Shown piece by piece: positions 21,660 to 34,100 of a stretch of DNA of 64,000 nt. The notes below the pieces were generated by a model that did no database searches, was not told where the DNA came from, and was given only the letters and a program-made list of their open reading frames with translations. Made by a program: the position numbers and the translations under genes. The DNA is taken from the NCBI GenBank assembly GCA_032622095.1, contig CP136067.1, positions 79,262,705-79,326,704 on the forward strand, in the 5' to 3' direction. Each line of letters starts with the position of its first letter. Position 1 is the stretch's first letter. The stretch comes from Siphonodentalium dalli (taxonomy: Eukaryota > Mollusca > Scaphopoda > Gadilida > Siphonodentaliidae).

Positions 21660-22903
21660 ATAAAGATTTATGCATCTGCGAGAATCAGTCCCATGTTTTT
21701 GGTTGACTGGTGAGTGTTATCGCCACATTTCATGCACTGGTCAACAGCATATTACTTGTGTTATTTGTACACAATCCCCATTATTTCAATATGATCTATC
21801 AGATAATGTATTCATGATTCAAATAACTAACAGATGAAATAAGAACCATTTTAAGTGTGCACAGAGAATAACCCAGTTTAGTGTAATTTCCACATATGCT
21901 AAACCCATCAAACTTGTATCACAGTGAATTCTGGATGGCTGATAAATGATAAAATTAAGAAGTTTTTGTAAACTAAAAAATGGATATATACAGTATTTTA
22001 AATATATAATACATTGGAGCTAAGTCGATATATATTTCTACACCTTATTGTTAACCTTAAATTTTATGTACCATTATACACTATATTTTACTTTATGGCA
22101 AATTGAAATATGCAGGTTTGTTTTTTGGTTTTATCAAATATATATTTATACTCTATTCTTTTACTTTATTCTTGTGATAAATTTAGTTTGCTATATATTA
22201 AAGTTGTGTGGAACACTGATGAGTTAGTGTAGTTTTTCCATACATGTGTATGTTATACCCAAATTATCAATCTCGATTAGAAAATTAATAGTCTCTCATT
22301 GGCAAAATCATTCAAGGTCAGTGTATGAGGGCCATCAACATTTCTCAAGTATGTCAGAAGTGAAAGCTGGTGACAGAAATGCAGGATTCTGGCACATGTG
22401 CTCAACTTGAACTCCTGTTCATGGTCAAGTTGTTCAATGATTTCAAGATAACAAGAGGCCGATCATGATCGGCAGATGTTTAACTCATACCAACTTGATC
22501 TAGACTGAATATGCGCCTGCAGACAAACATGGAGGTGATTTGAAAGATATATTAAGGGATTTCCATCATTTATTTGTATATGTATAAGCATAAGACTGAT
22601 CAGTTAAAGTATTGCTTTGAATTGCAAGTGTTCATATTATGGTTATAGGTAGGGTTAAAATTGATACCAAGATCTATACAGGGTGAAGAGTGTCATGATA
22701 ATCAGGATGATAATTATGAGTGATCGGCTGAAAAATATTTTACTTATCACATTGGATAGCATGTGTCTACCGAACGGGGTTTAATATGTGTGTACCGGGT
22801 TGATATTTTGAGGCAAATGATACCAAATATACAGGTCAGGGGTGTGTTATTAACTTTTCCATGAAATATAAACACAATCAAATCAGATATCATGTATATG
22901 GTA
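21660..22903. other. Intergenic sequence, nothing recognised
   Basis: AT-rich DNA between an inverted repeat and a hAT element. No gene or clear repeat seen. Confidence 0.25.
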
Positions 22904-22911
22904 GCTGGAAG

Positions 22912-24890
22912 CAGGGTTCGCGCTGCCTCTTGCCAAATTTGCCAATGTCAACTTTTCATTTGGCAAACAAAAAATTCATTTGGCAAGTGGGTTTTTATTT
23001 TATGTGATGGGAACTATATAGTCATAAAACATCTAAGGTGGATTATCCATTACATGTGCTGACTTAGACAATGCTAAGGGAAACCCAATCGACAAATCTA
23101 TCAACTTAGTGGACAGCAGTGATTCGTCGAAAGTGATACATGTAATTTTCTTTAGTTTTCGCAAAACGGTAATACCTTCTTTCTGTCTGTTTCCAACTGT
23201 CGTCTGTATCAAATATGGCAAAGAACAAAGAATGTTCCATAAATTTTTCATTGAGGCTAGTATAAGTAATTTGTTTGTAATAGGCTCTCAAGCTAGATTG
23301 CAACCAGACCTGTTAAGTTTTGAAAATGTCAATCCGTGAGATTTTTGCGGGAGGTATGCCCAAAGATGTTCATGTTCCAAAAATAATTTTTATGATGAAG
23401 ATTGAATAGTTTTTATGAGTTTCTATTTTATAAATAAAAGTATATAGATCTAAATAAAATGGCAATGAATGTCCTGTTGGTAATTGTAATAGAGATGCTC
23501 TATGCGGGAGATACCACCATTTATTCAAAAGAAAGAAGCAGATCACACTTCGTAAAAATACTCATAATTCCACCGGATACAGCCGGATATGGGCGAAACC
23601 GACTGTACAACATCGTAATAAACGACAAAATGTACTCGTCTTACGGTTTGACCCACAAAAGAAATGCACACATTCCACCATTTATTAAAAATTTTTAAGA
23701 AGCAGAAACTTTGTTTAAAGTTAGTCAAAACGAACCCGAGTTACACAGGTTACAACCGGACATGTATGCGTGAAACCGAATGTACAAAATGACCCGTCTT
23801 AAAAGTTTTACCCGTAAAATAAAAGACACATTCCGTTCTCAATGCATAACACTATCAGTGAACTTAAATCATAAAGTATCCATTACTTATGTTCATCAAT
23901 GGGGCCTCACAATACAGCTGCACACTTGTGATTAAACGTATTTATTTTGTCTGCAATTCATGCCACTAATCCGTTACTAAGAAATGTTCATCAATGAGGC
24001 CTAACAATACAGAACTTTGCACACTTGTGATTATACGTATTGTTTACTAAAACAACACCCTTTTTCGTGTGGCTTCACCAGAGTGTAACAATCAATTAAT
24101 ATTAGTCACAGTTCACCACAACTTGAGTCTTCAATCAAAAGTTACCAACGGTACATTCTGTGAATGTTAATGTGTGGGTATTTACGGTACCGGAAATAAG
24201 GAAGTCACTGTCATTTGGGGAATTCCCGTAAATGGACAAATTTAAAAAATAAAAAAAATTCGTTTTGGGATTTTCAATGTGGTGTTTTGACGAATCCGTG
24301 AGAAATTGGGGGTTATCCGTGTTTGCGGAATTGCCGTGGAAATCCGTGAGTCTCACGGACAATCCGTGGAACTTAACAGCTCTGATTGCAACACTTAGCA
24401 CGAAACAGCAAAATCCCCTTTGAATGCAAATTACTGGTGACATGGTACACCACGTATGTATGATATCCATATGCTGTGACCAGCGAATATAAGACAATAG
24501 GTTAATCAGTTGAATGTGAAGGGCGAGCGAGGGATTAATTGATTTCTTCTTGCTGCCAACTAAGATACAGGACGAAATAATATGTATGCTATGATTTCTG
24601 TGATGACAGATACTTGTAGTTTGATAACTGTCTAGCAACATTAAAGATAATTTCCTGCTGTCGCTTATATATATGTTGCTACTTTATACCAGCTTGGTTT
24701 ACTAACTCATTTTACCCGTGTATGTGGTTAGTTTTTACATTATATAACAAAGATGAAACAATGAGAATTCCTTTCCCCAATTATATACCCTCAATTCAAT
24801 TTGACAAATCATTTTTAAATTTGGCAATTTTTTTTTTTTATTTGTCAACAAATATTGCAAGAGAAAAATTTGGGTCCAGTGCCAACCCTG
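22912..24890. mobile_element. hAT-like element, outer of a nested pair
   Basis: Termini CAGGGTTCGCGCTG and CAGGGTTGGCACTG (inverted) with an exact 8-bp target duplication GCTGGAAG at 22904-22911 and 24891-24898. Subterminal TTTGGCAA motifs sit at both ends. Interrupted by 23305-24384. No intact transposase frame. Confidence 0.8.
23305..24384. mobile_element. hAT-like element nested in another hAT element, 1080 bp
   Basis: Termini CAGACCTGTTAAG and CAGAGCTGTTAAG (inverted) with an exact 8-bp target duplication ATTGCAAC at 23297-23304 and 24385-24392. AATCCGTGAG motifs occur near both ends. Non-coding. Confidence 0.8.
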
Positions 24891-24898
24891 GCTGGAAG

Positions 24899-26020
24899 GG
24901 GATATTATTTCCCAAAATATTAAATTGACTGAACAACACAAAATCTTATATATAAATGCAGCCATACTTACGCTAATCGGTAAGGGAAAGCAAGAACACT
25001 GGAATAAAGTGGATGTAAACTGATCTTTAAATATTTGTTTATTATCACTAACAATTAACAATTCTGAATAACCTCGATACAACAACAGTACTTAAATATA
25101 ACTAATATAGACATATTCCAAATTATGAACAATAGACGAGATCCCATGGAATTATGAAAGCGGTTTGTGGAAATCCGCAAAACCATTATACCAATATTGT
25201 ACTAATGAATACACAATACAGCAGCGGTATGATGTCCATGGCAAAAAAGATATATCAACTCTCATTTTGAATCTAGTGCATCAAATTGTTCCATGCAATG
25301 TCCTGATCCACAATCCCACTCCTCTCTCATAACAAAACAAGTATTTTCCATCTAATGTTTTACAAAGTGCACCATTATACAATTACTGCATTATTTCGAG
25401 GTTGACACAAGGAATTATCAACTGGAGGAAATCAATATTCATCGAGGCTGTAGGCCGAGGTGATACTCAGGTGAATATTTACTTCAAAGGGTTGACAATT
25501 TCTCGTGTCAACCTTGAAACATTGTGATAACTGTTTGATTATATGAAACCCCAGATTTGATGGACTGGCACGATGATTCAAAATTATAAGACATTATGTA
25601 AAATGTAAAATAACCAAGGATTTCATCACAGGTACACAACAGCTCATGCAGCTAGAATAATTTCAAGATTTCAATATTGGTATACATAGGAGTTGCCAGA
25701 TATTATGGACCTGTGAATTTCTTCAATTTGGTGCAATTAGAAATATTTATCGAAATCAGCTGTCTTAAGTTGAAGTTTATCGAATCTGTCCCATCATGTG
25801 CACTCCCATGTTTGCTATGAACCACAATGTCTTTGCTCAAAGAGACTTCACCATAGTAACTCGTGAATGATCACACATACAGAGAAATGATCTATAAATA
25901 GGCCTATCTAACTAAGTAAGTGTAAATGACATAAGTCCGCCACCACAAAATTTTGCATGTCACATGAGGATTAATTCAAAATAATTTGGTAAACCTCACT
26001 ATTCTCCATACAGTATACTG
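24899..26020. other. Intergenic sequence, nothing recognised
   Basis: A weak inverted similarity around GGTTGACACAAGGAATT/AATTTCTCGTGTCAACC (25399-25523) suggests another short hairpin element. No gene seen. Confidence 0.25.
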
Positions 26021-26027
26021 CCAAACA

Positions 26028-26241
26028 TTAACCCTTTCAGTGCCAAGTCCGATTTTTGTATCAACCCATTTTCCTTGATCATTTTTCAAATTTATTGATT
26101 ATAATAATGTGATACATTGATGGAAAGAGCTCTAAGAGCTCTTTCCATCAATGTATCACATTATTATAATCAATAAATTTGAAAAATGATCAAGGAAATA
26201 TGGGTTGATACAAAAATCGGACTTGGCACTGAAAGGGTTAA
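26028..26241. mobile_element. 214-bp near-perfect palindrome with TTAA ends, copy 2
   Basis: Same length and nearly the same sequence as 6731-6944, with TTAA at both ends and a GAGCTCTAAGAGCTC centre. Very low divergence indicates recent mobility or conversion. Confidence 0.8.
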
Positions 26242-26495
26242 GGAGTTCAGAATTATACAAAATGGCAGATATCAGTATACTTTACAGAGACTGAAATTTG
26301 AATGGAAAATTTCAGAAGCACATTATATAGAGCTACTCTATCTCCAGCATCCATCACTCATTAAATTCACATCCATCAGTAATTATATGATGAAAATGAG
26401 CTGCATCTATAATCTTTCTTTTTGTTGCTTCTGCAATCTTATTGTTATTTTAGATCGTCTATTGCACAGAAGATGGGTTAATTTGATTAGATAAT

Positions 26496-26924
26496 CAAGT
26501 CCGAATATAGTGTGTCTTGACATTTGCAGAATGAGGTCTCCAGAGGGTGAATTTGGTGATGCTAGCCCACTGCGGGGTAGCATCACCAAATTCACCCTCT
26601 GGGGACCTCATTCTGTTTAGGCCTTATCATCTGGGAAGTATCTCTAGTCTCAAATTAACATTGTTTTTAGTTACTTGTTCCCTTCTGTTCAGTTTCCATA
26701 TCCCTAATTTGCAGAAGATAAAATGTATAATCGAGGTGACCAATGGGTGAACATCACCAACTTCAATCTGATCCTAGGTCTCCCATAGCAGTTGAGGTCT
26801 AAGCAGAATTAGGTCCCCAGAGGGTTAATTTGGTGATGCTAGCCTGCTATTTGGGATAGCGTCACTAAATTCAGCCTCTGAGGACCTCATTCTTCAAATG
26901 TCAGACACACTATATTCAGGCTTG
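26496..26924. mobile_element. Double-hairpin hAT MITE, 429 bp
   Basis: Inverted ends CAAGTCCGAATATAGTGTG and CAAGCCTGAATATAGTGTG with an exact 8-bp target duplication TAGATAAT (26488-26495, 26925-26932). Each arm folds into its own hairpin from GCAGAATGAGGTCTCCAGAGG and complement, the right-hand one more decayed. Confidence 0.85.
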
Positions 26925-27123
26925 TAGATAATACAGGATCCATTTACGTAGTAGAGTAGTGACAATCTCTTATTATTATGAGGTTTCCAATTCATTCCGG
27001 CTACCGACTGTATGTGTTTCCCCAAACTTTTACTTAAGGCCTACCTTTTCTCTCAATACGAATTAAATTGATGCAATTAGGAATACTTTGCCAGATTGAT
27101 TCGAAATGAAAGCCCCTGATTTG

Positions 27124-27375
27124 CAGGACCCTACCAGATATACCAATACAAGTTATATTCAGGACCCTACCAGATATACCAATACAAGTTATATTCAGGA
27201 CCCTACCAGATATACCAATACAAGTTATATTCAGGACCCTACCAGATATACCAATACAAGTTATATGCAGGACCCTACCAGATATACCAATACAAGTTAT
27301 ATTCAGGACCCTACCAGATATACCAATACAAGTTATATTCAGGACCCTACCAGATATACCAATACAAGTTATATT
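27124..27375. repeat. 36-bp minisatellite, seven copies
   Basis: Seven head-to-tail copies of a unit starting CAGGACCCTACCAGATATAC, with only one visible substitution (TTC to TGC in copy 4). The period is a multiple of three, so a 107-codon frame with a 12-residue repeat stays open. No gene context supports translation. Confidence 0.9.
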
Positions 27376-27429
27376 CAGTTATTAGAGCTGAAATCAGGTT
27401 TTGAAAAGAACTTATCAATGTGTCAATAA

Positions 27430-28013
27430 AAGACAGGTAATATAAATATAGGTATAGATGTGTATATATCACAGTGTCAACTTTTCAAAGTCTCATGTAT
27501 GTTCTGGTAAAAAAATGGAAAGGTTTGATTAGAAGACTTCAAATAATCGACAGACTTCAACTCCCTGAACCGTACAGTTCACGCTGTTTGTTGGCCAATG
27601 TCCAGATTTTTTTCGAAAATGGCTAAAGAGAATCTCATTTTGCCAAACTTGTGGCCAAAATGTTTCAAGCCTGTGTCAGCAATAACTTCTCACAATATCA
27701 CTATCAATGAAACCCTTACATTCATCAGCAATTAACAGCCAAATTATATTATTATAGCCCACATTATATGCAACAACTGCTCATGTGAATTAACTCACAC
27801 GAGTGTTACGATGAGCTTATTGAAAGATTATATGTATTTTGCCAGCAATGGTATAGAGAGTTGCATTCTGTCCATTCAGTGAAGTTCACATTTTTCATCT
27901 AAACTTCTCAAATATGTCAACTGAACATATGTCATAAAAAAAAAGGCTTTCTAAAATTTCGGCAACAAAATATTGCATCAAAACAGTCAAATAACCTATA
28001 TATAAGCTCAAGG
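27430..28013 (-). other. Downstream flank of the HAD phosphatase gene
   Basis: Presumed 3' UTR and flank of the minus-strand gene. I found no clear AATAAA in sense orientation close to the stop. No other feature seen. Confidence 0.3.
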
Positions 28014-28194
28014 TCAACTGACATTCTCTCCCAGTTTCCCAAGATAGTCTACATAGAAGTCTGGAAGCGTTGCTCTCACATCGGGGTCTGTAGTCTTCTC
28101 CAGACTGCCAAATTCTTCAGGACTAGTTGCTCCAGACAAAACTAGTAAAGATTTTAGTCCACATTTCTTGGCTAAACCAATATCTGTATCAATC
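28014..28194 (-). CDS. PGP: HAD phosphatase, exon 7 (3' end, motif IV)
   Basis: Acceptor TATCTTCCAG on the minus strand; 181 bp. The first base completes an Arg codon, then IDTDIGLAKKCG and onward to TGA at 28016-28014. Confidence 0.9.
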
Positions 28195-31100
28195 CTGGAA
28201 GATACGGGAGAATGTAAAAATGAAATGGATAAGTAAAATGACAATTTTTCAAACTCAAATTCAAATTCTTTATTGGATATAACCATGTTTTAGCATAATC
28301 CAAGAATAAAATACATAAAAAATAACATCTTGTATATAATCATTAATAAAGTAAGACATTGATTGACTTAAATTTGTCTACATTTAGGCAATGACTATAG
28401 TAGTATATATAGGTATTTATGTGTTGGTTAACTCACCCTATAGCAACATCGTGTTCGTATTTATTTGTTCTTAATATAGGCTAGCTATTCATTGATTTAG
28501 AGTATATTAATTTAAGGCCATGTTTCAGTTACGTATATCGAGGGCGTCTTTGATGAAATTACATATTTGCTTTGTTTATAAAATGACAATAATTGATGAG
28601 GATTCTAAGCTTATGCCAGATAAACAAATTAGTTCGTTTATCAGGGAATTATTTTTTTCAATGTGATGAGGGAGGCATATATTATTGTTAATTATTTATT
28701 TAAATTTATTTTTATGAGGAGGCAAGTATTTATATATAAAATATTTAAATTGTAGTACTATATTTTCACAAAAGACACTAAACATGGGCAATATACTGAA
28801 TCAGGTCTGATATGCATTTACCCTTAATTTCAAAACCACAGATTTAAAATACAAGTTGTGAGGACAGGTTTGGATACAATGTTACTCATAAAAACATGGA
28901 ATTTCATCTGTATAATTTTATCTAATCTTGGTCTCTAAATGAGAAATCAGCAGCACACTTTATTTAACAGGGTTAGTGTTTGCATACAATATAATTATGA
29001 TGTACATGAATTGCTATATAAAACAATGACTTCTTTACTGTGGTGATTTATTATTGTGTGTTGTCAACTTTTACCATGAAGATTTCTTTCAGATGAATAG
29101 GGACGGGCAGTATTTATATATTTATTTACTTATGGCTGGTTGTTATATCTGCTTGAGGAGCAGGTTTTTTAGGGGACAAAGATAAGATAAGATACGTTTT
29201 AATGGTCTTTTGAAACATATTAATGTTGGACAACCTACACGTAAAGATAAAATAACAGAAGGAATACATGGTATATAAGTGATATAACACGTAACAGATT
29301 AATAGATTTAGTAAGATGTAGAATATATATTTTTTACTGGACACAGGTCACCTGCGGTAGAGTGCAATATACTATATGGTACATAGCCACTTCCACAGTC
29401 GAACAATGCCCGGCATGAGTATGGAGTTTATTCAGGGTATAAGACTGTAAACGAGTTGTCCGGCACTAACAGGTGACCAAAAACCACCGGGGATACCATA
29501 AGAAATAGTCCTAAGGCCATTTATTTCCATAATGGTCCCCCAATGGATCCAAGCAACGTGAGAGACTGGAACACACCCATACACGTCCTACCATTGCAAC
29601 CCACTGGCTCAAAATACATGATGTTTGATTTAACTATGAAATGATATCAGTCAGTTGAATTTGGAAATAATGATAGGTAATAGTGAGCTAGACAGCAAGT
29701 ATTCCACTAGAAGTTAAAAAATATATCTGAATAAAATAGGAGAGAGGGGTCTTTGAAACAAATTCTATTTTGTTTATCTGGCCTTATGGGAGAAACCTCA
29801 CTGGTAAAGATAGTCTGGTCTGTTTGTATAACACAGGTGGCTCTGTGATAACATCTTATGAATAGCCATCACAATCAATAACATTTTATGAATGCAAATG
29901 GGTATGCACATTTCTAGCGCAAAACTAGCACCACTTTCCTTAGAGAGAATTGTAACATGCTCCACCCCTTCTCAACTGTCTCGCTGATAGGTTACTAAGA
30001 ATCGGGGACTGGTTCAATTGTGGCAAGGACCAGTCTATTGTGAGAAATCAACAAAAACGGTCCTGGTTTGTGATTCCAGGAAATAACATTTGAATACTAG
30101 AATTAGATCTCAATCAGATACAAATGCTTATTTAACTCTTTCTATACTGAATGGATATAAGTATCAGTTATATAAGTATATTTTGGAATGGCCTATTATT
30201 CATTTGGAGGAGTTTTCAGGCAAATTTAGCATATGGTAGACAACAGACAGACGGAAAGATAATACAAATGCCAAAGAATCATATTCAATGGTGGGAAATG
30301 TTCAGATAGTAAGTTCATAGGTTGTTAGTTGAACTTTTTATCTGAACAATTCCAAAGGGAACTACTCATTAATGATAGAAAGAGTCAGCCCTCTTAATTT
30401 AATTTTTTTTAGTTTCGGCAATGCGCTATGATAATCCATTGGCATGACCCAGTTTGCTTCATAAATTGGCTTTGGCATTGCTGATTGCGAAACCAATTAT
30501 GAGGGCTGAAGAGTTAATGAATATTGCTATATTGCTATAGAATGTTGTCTGCATATTTTGTTGAAATTCTATCTCTCTTACTAACCTATCTCCAACCATG
30601 AGTGTTTTCTCTGGTATTAGATTGTGCTGCTTACTTAGAACATCAAACATGTTTCTGTGAGGTTTACCCATGATAAGTGGATCTTTTCTTGCTGGAACAC
30701 TGATGGCTTTCACAAATGTTCCAGTTCCTGGAAATTTTTGTATTAAATAATAAATAAAATTCCTTATTTTCACCAAAAAAACATGCATAATTTACTGCAT
30801 GCAACTGTTTACTAAAGAATGGGAAAAACCAATTCAGGCCTGGAAAACCTGGGGATTTCCCCAACTCCACATGGAGAAATATGTGTGGCCAATTACCAAA
30901 CAACAACAAAATAAAAGGCCGTCGGCCACAGTGTCCCCCGAAAAAGTGGCTTCATTGGGGGCATCAGCTTTTCTGAAAAAAATAACAAGGACCCTAAATC
31001 CGAAGCAACCAGACAAAAATGGGTGGATCGTACCCATATTCGAACTTGATCTGTATTTCGAGCTGATAAACTCATATACCAAATTTGATTCAGATATGAT

Positions 31101-34100
31101 CGCACAAACTAAAGTTATCATCCGGAAACCAGAAATTGACAGGATTCTAAGTCGTAAAAGGGCCATAACACTCACAAAAATGGGCAGAGCAAACCCATAT
31201 TCGAACCTGACCTGTATTTTGGGCTGATAAACTATCACAGCCCTCGAAATTCACACATTTTCTCCACGGCAGTGTATTGCCGTGGCAAAATTAGACCCCC
31301 ACGGCATCTCCACGGCAATTTTAATTCACATTCCCAATGTAGTTATTCTACATTCTAATGATTACACAATGATTAATTTAAATATGTCATATTGATAACA
31401 ATATCTAGCCGAGAATTCCTCAGACCTACAGACGAATGCGACCAATTGTCAGCTGGTCGCTGCCGGTGAGTTTAACATTTGATTTTGTGCTATTACTCTC
31501 TCCTGCCGAAGCCGCCTGCTTCGACCATTGGCTAAGTATAGCATTTTTATGGATTAACGATTGCGACACATGGGAAACTGCATTACACTTTTTAACGACC
31601 TCTGTCCCAACCACCCACTGTTCCGCCTTTGCAGCTACGTTTCCCGTTTTATTTCCAACATTTCCGCAAACTTTACTTCCATCAAAACCATACACATCGC
31701 GACATAAATTGCAATATATAAGTTTGATATAAGATTGATCACCTGTCAAATCAAATCCTATAGTGTCCCGCCCCCATCTCTCAAACGTTTCTTTTTTTAC
31801 ACCCATTATCGGGCCATTGTGTGTGTTGCGGTCGGGCAATTTTAACACTTTCGAGGTAAATACACGTGGTTTTGTGAATTACGTCACGCCACGTGGATCC
31901 AGGCAGAAGTTAACCTGACCCTTCCGATGCCGCATACGTTAGTGATACCGGAGTTATAGCGTGCACGTTATGTTTTTTGACTGACCGCAGTGCCCGATCC
32001 GCCGAATGTGAACATGTTATCAACTGTTGTGGCAGTCCGTGGCCTATGGCAGTCAATTGCCGTGGCGAATATTGAAGCGCTAACAGTGATAAAATTGCTA
32101 AAAAATATACAAACTAAGACCCATAACTCTGCGAAAAAAATTTGGACAAACCTGGTTTTCGAACTCGTCCGAGATATTGTTGCAGGAGACTCATATACCA
32201 AATATTGTTGAAATCGGTTAATATTTCATCGAGTTATCGCGCTAACGGTGATCAAATTGCTAAAAATAGACAAACTAAGACCCATAACTCCGGGAAAAAA
32301 ATTCGGACAAACCTGGTTTTCGAACTCGTCCGAGATATTGTTGCAAGAGTCTCATATACCAAATATTGTTGAAATATGGTTAATATTTGCGTGAGTTATC
32401 GCGCTATCAGTGAAAAACTTAACTAAAAACCATCTAAGATGGATAACTCTTGTAAAAAAGTTCGGACGTGACCCATTTTCTACAGGCAGTAAATAGTCAT
32501 TGGGAGCAAGTGCCATACCAAAATTTTTTTGAATCCGTCAAAGTTATAAGGCATTCTTTAGGTCCGCCCGCCCGCCAACCGCCACTCGCCAAACCATAAG
32601 TCGAGTTTTTGAAAAACTCGACTAAAAATCCCGACGAGAACCCGAATCTCGGCGAATGACTCGAAAGAGCATCGGTTTTTTCTATTGTTTTATGCAAACA
32701 AAAACGATATTTGTTCGAAGTGATTCTCGTAAATAAAGCAAAATTGAAATATTGGTTAATGAAATTATCCACCCACGGACTACTGTCATTAATAAGAGAG
32801 TGTAGTAGAATAAAAGATTGTTGAACAATTGTAAAACTAAATTGCGAAAATTGGAAAACACGTGCGTAGTGCACGAAATTAGGCAACTGCGTGTTGTCGT
32901 TCGTAATATCATAAAGAGAAACGTTCATGAGAAATGAACAGATGAAAAATAAGACTTATCTTGCGACTAGAAGAAATTTAAAAGAATGGATCTTATCTTT
33001 CGTTCGCTTCCATAGCGAAAGGATGAACGCGATTGGTCTAAAGGGATAAATGGAATGTTTGACAAGTGCGCATACTCTAGGTACTGCGTACCGATTTTTA
33101 AAACGACTTCCTCTACAATTTTGCAAGCAAGAAATATATAACCATTAGTTTCAGTGTCCAAGATATATTTGACGGAGATATGATCACACAAACTAAAGTT
33201 ATCATCCGGAAACCAGACATTGACAGGATTCCAAGTCGAAAAAGCACCATAACTCTAGCAAAAATGGGCGGATTGTACCCATATTCGAACTTGACCTGTA
33301 TTTCGAGCTGATAAACTCACATACCAAATTTGGTTCAGATATGATCACACAAACTGAAGTTATCATCCGGAAACCAGAAAATTACAAGATTCTAAGTAAA
33401 GAAAGGGCCATAACTCTCGCAAAAATGGGCGGAGCAAACCCATATTCGAACTTGACCTGTATTTTGGTGTGATAAACTCACCTATGAAATTTGTTTTTGA
33501 TCTAATAACCAAAACTAAAGTTATCATCCGGAAACCATTTCCGGATGCACGCACGGTCGCACGGACGGACACCGGCTATTTTGATAAAATTTTCGGGGGA
33601 CAGTTAGGAAAACCCAGAGTATCCCCTGCCAAGGTGCTTTCCACGGAGGTTTCTTAATTTTATGATGTGGCTTAATCTGAAAGATCTCTTAAATCTTGCC
33701 TGTAATAACTAAATAAAACGTGCATGAATACCAAAGAATTTTGAAATTTTTACCGGACAAACCAAAAATGCGACAAAATTTATAAATTAAGGTAAATAAT
33801 TGAGACAAATTGAAAATGCCATTTGGCATTCATTTAAAATCATTCATTATGGCAAACATCCAAACCATATTTCATTCATATCTGACAACCCATGGCTGGG
33901 ATATCTGCTTGAGCAGACAAAATTAAATTATTTCCAGATAAACAACGAAGGATAACTCTAAAATGGAAAAAGTGAACGACGTCATTTGCCCCTATTTTGT
34001 AAGCAGTAATGATGAACCTCTATACTACATTTAGATCCTATAACTGTTGGTTGAGATATATTTATGGAAGGACAAAAAAAAAACACATTTCCAGATAAAC

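Noticed and set aside
24135-24641. 168-codon minus-strand frame as a gene
   Set aside because: It spans the junction of two nested hAT elements and has no family features.
27124-27375. CRISPR-like array
   Set aside because: Units are directly adjacent with no unique spacers, in an animal genome; it is a minisatellite.
27106-27429. 107-codon frame as a repeat protein gene
   Set aside because: It is created entirely by a 36-bp minisatellite whose period is a multiple of three. There is no splice or family support.
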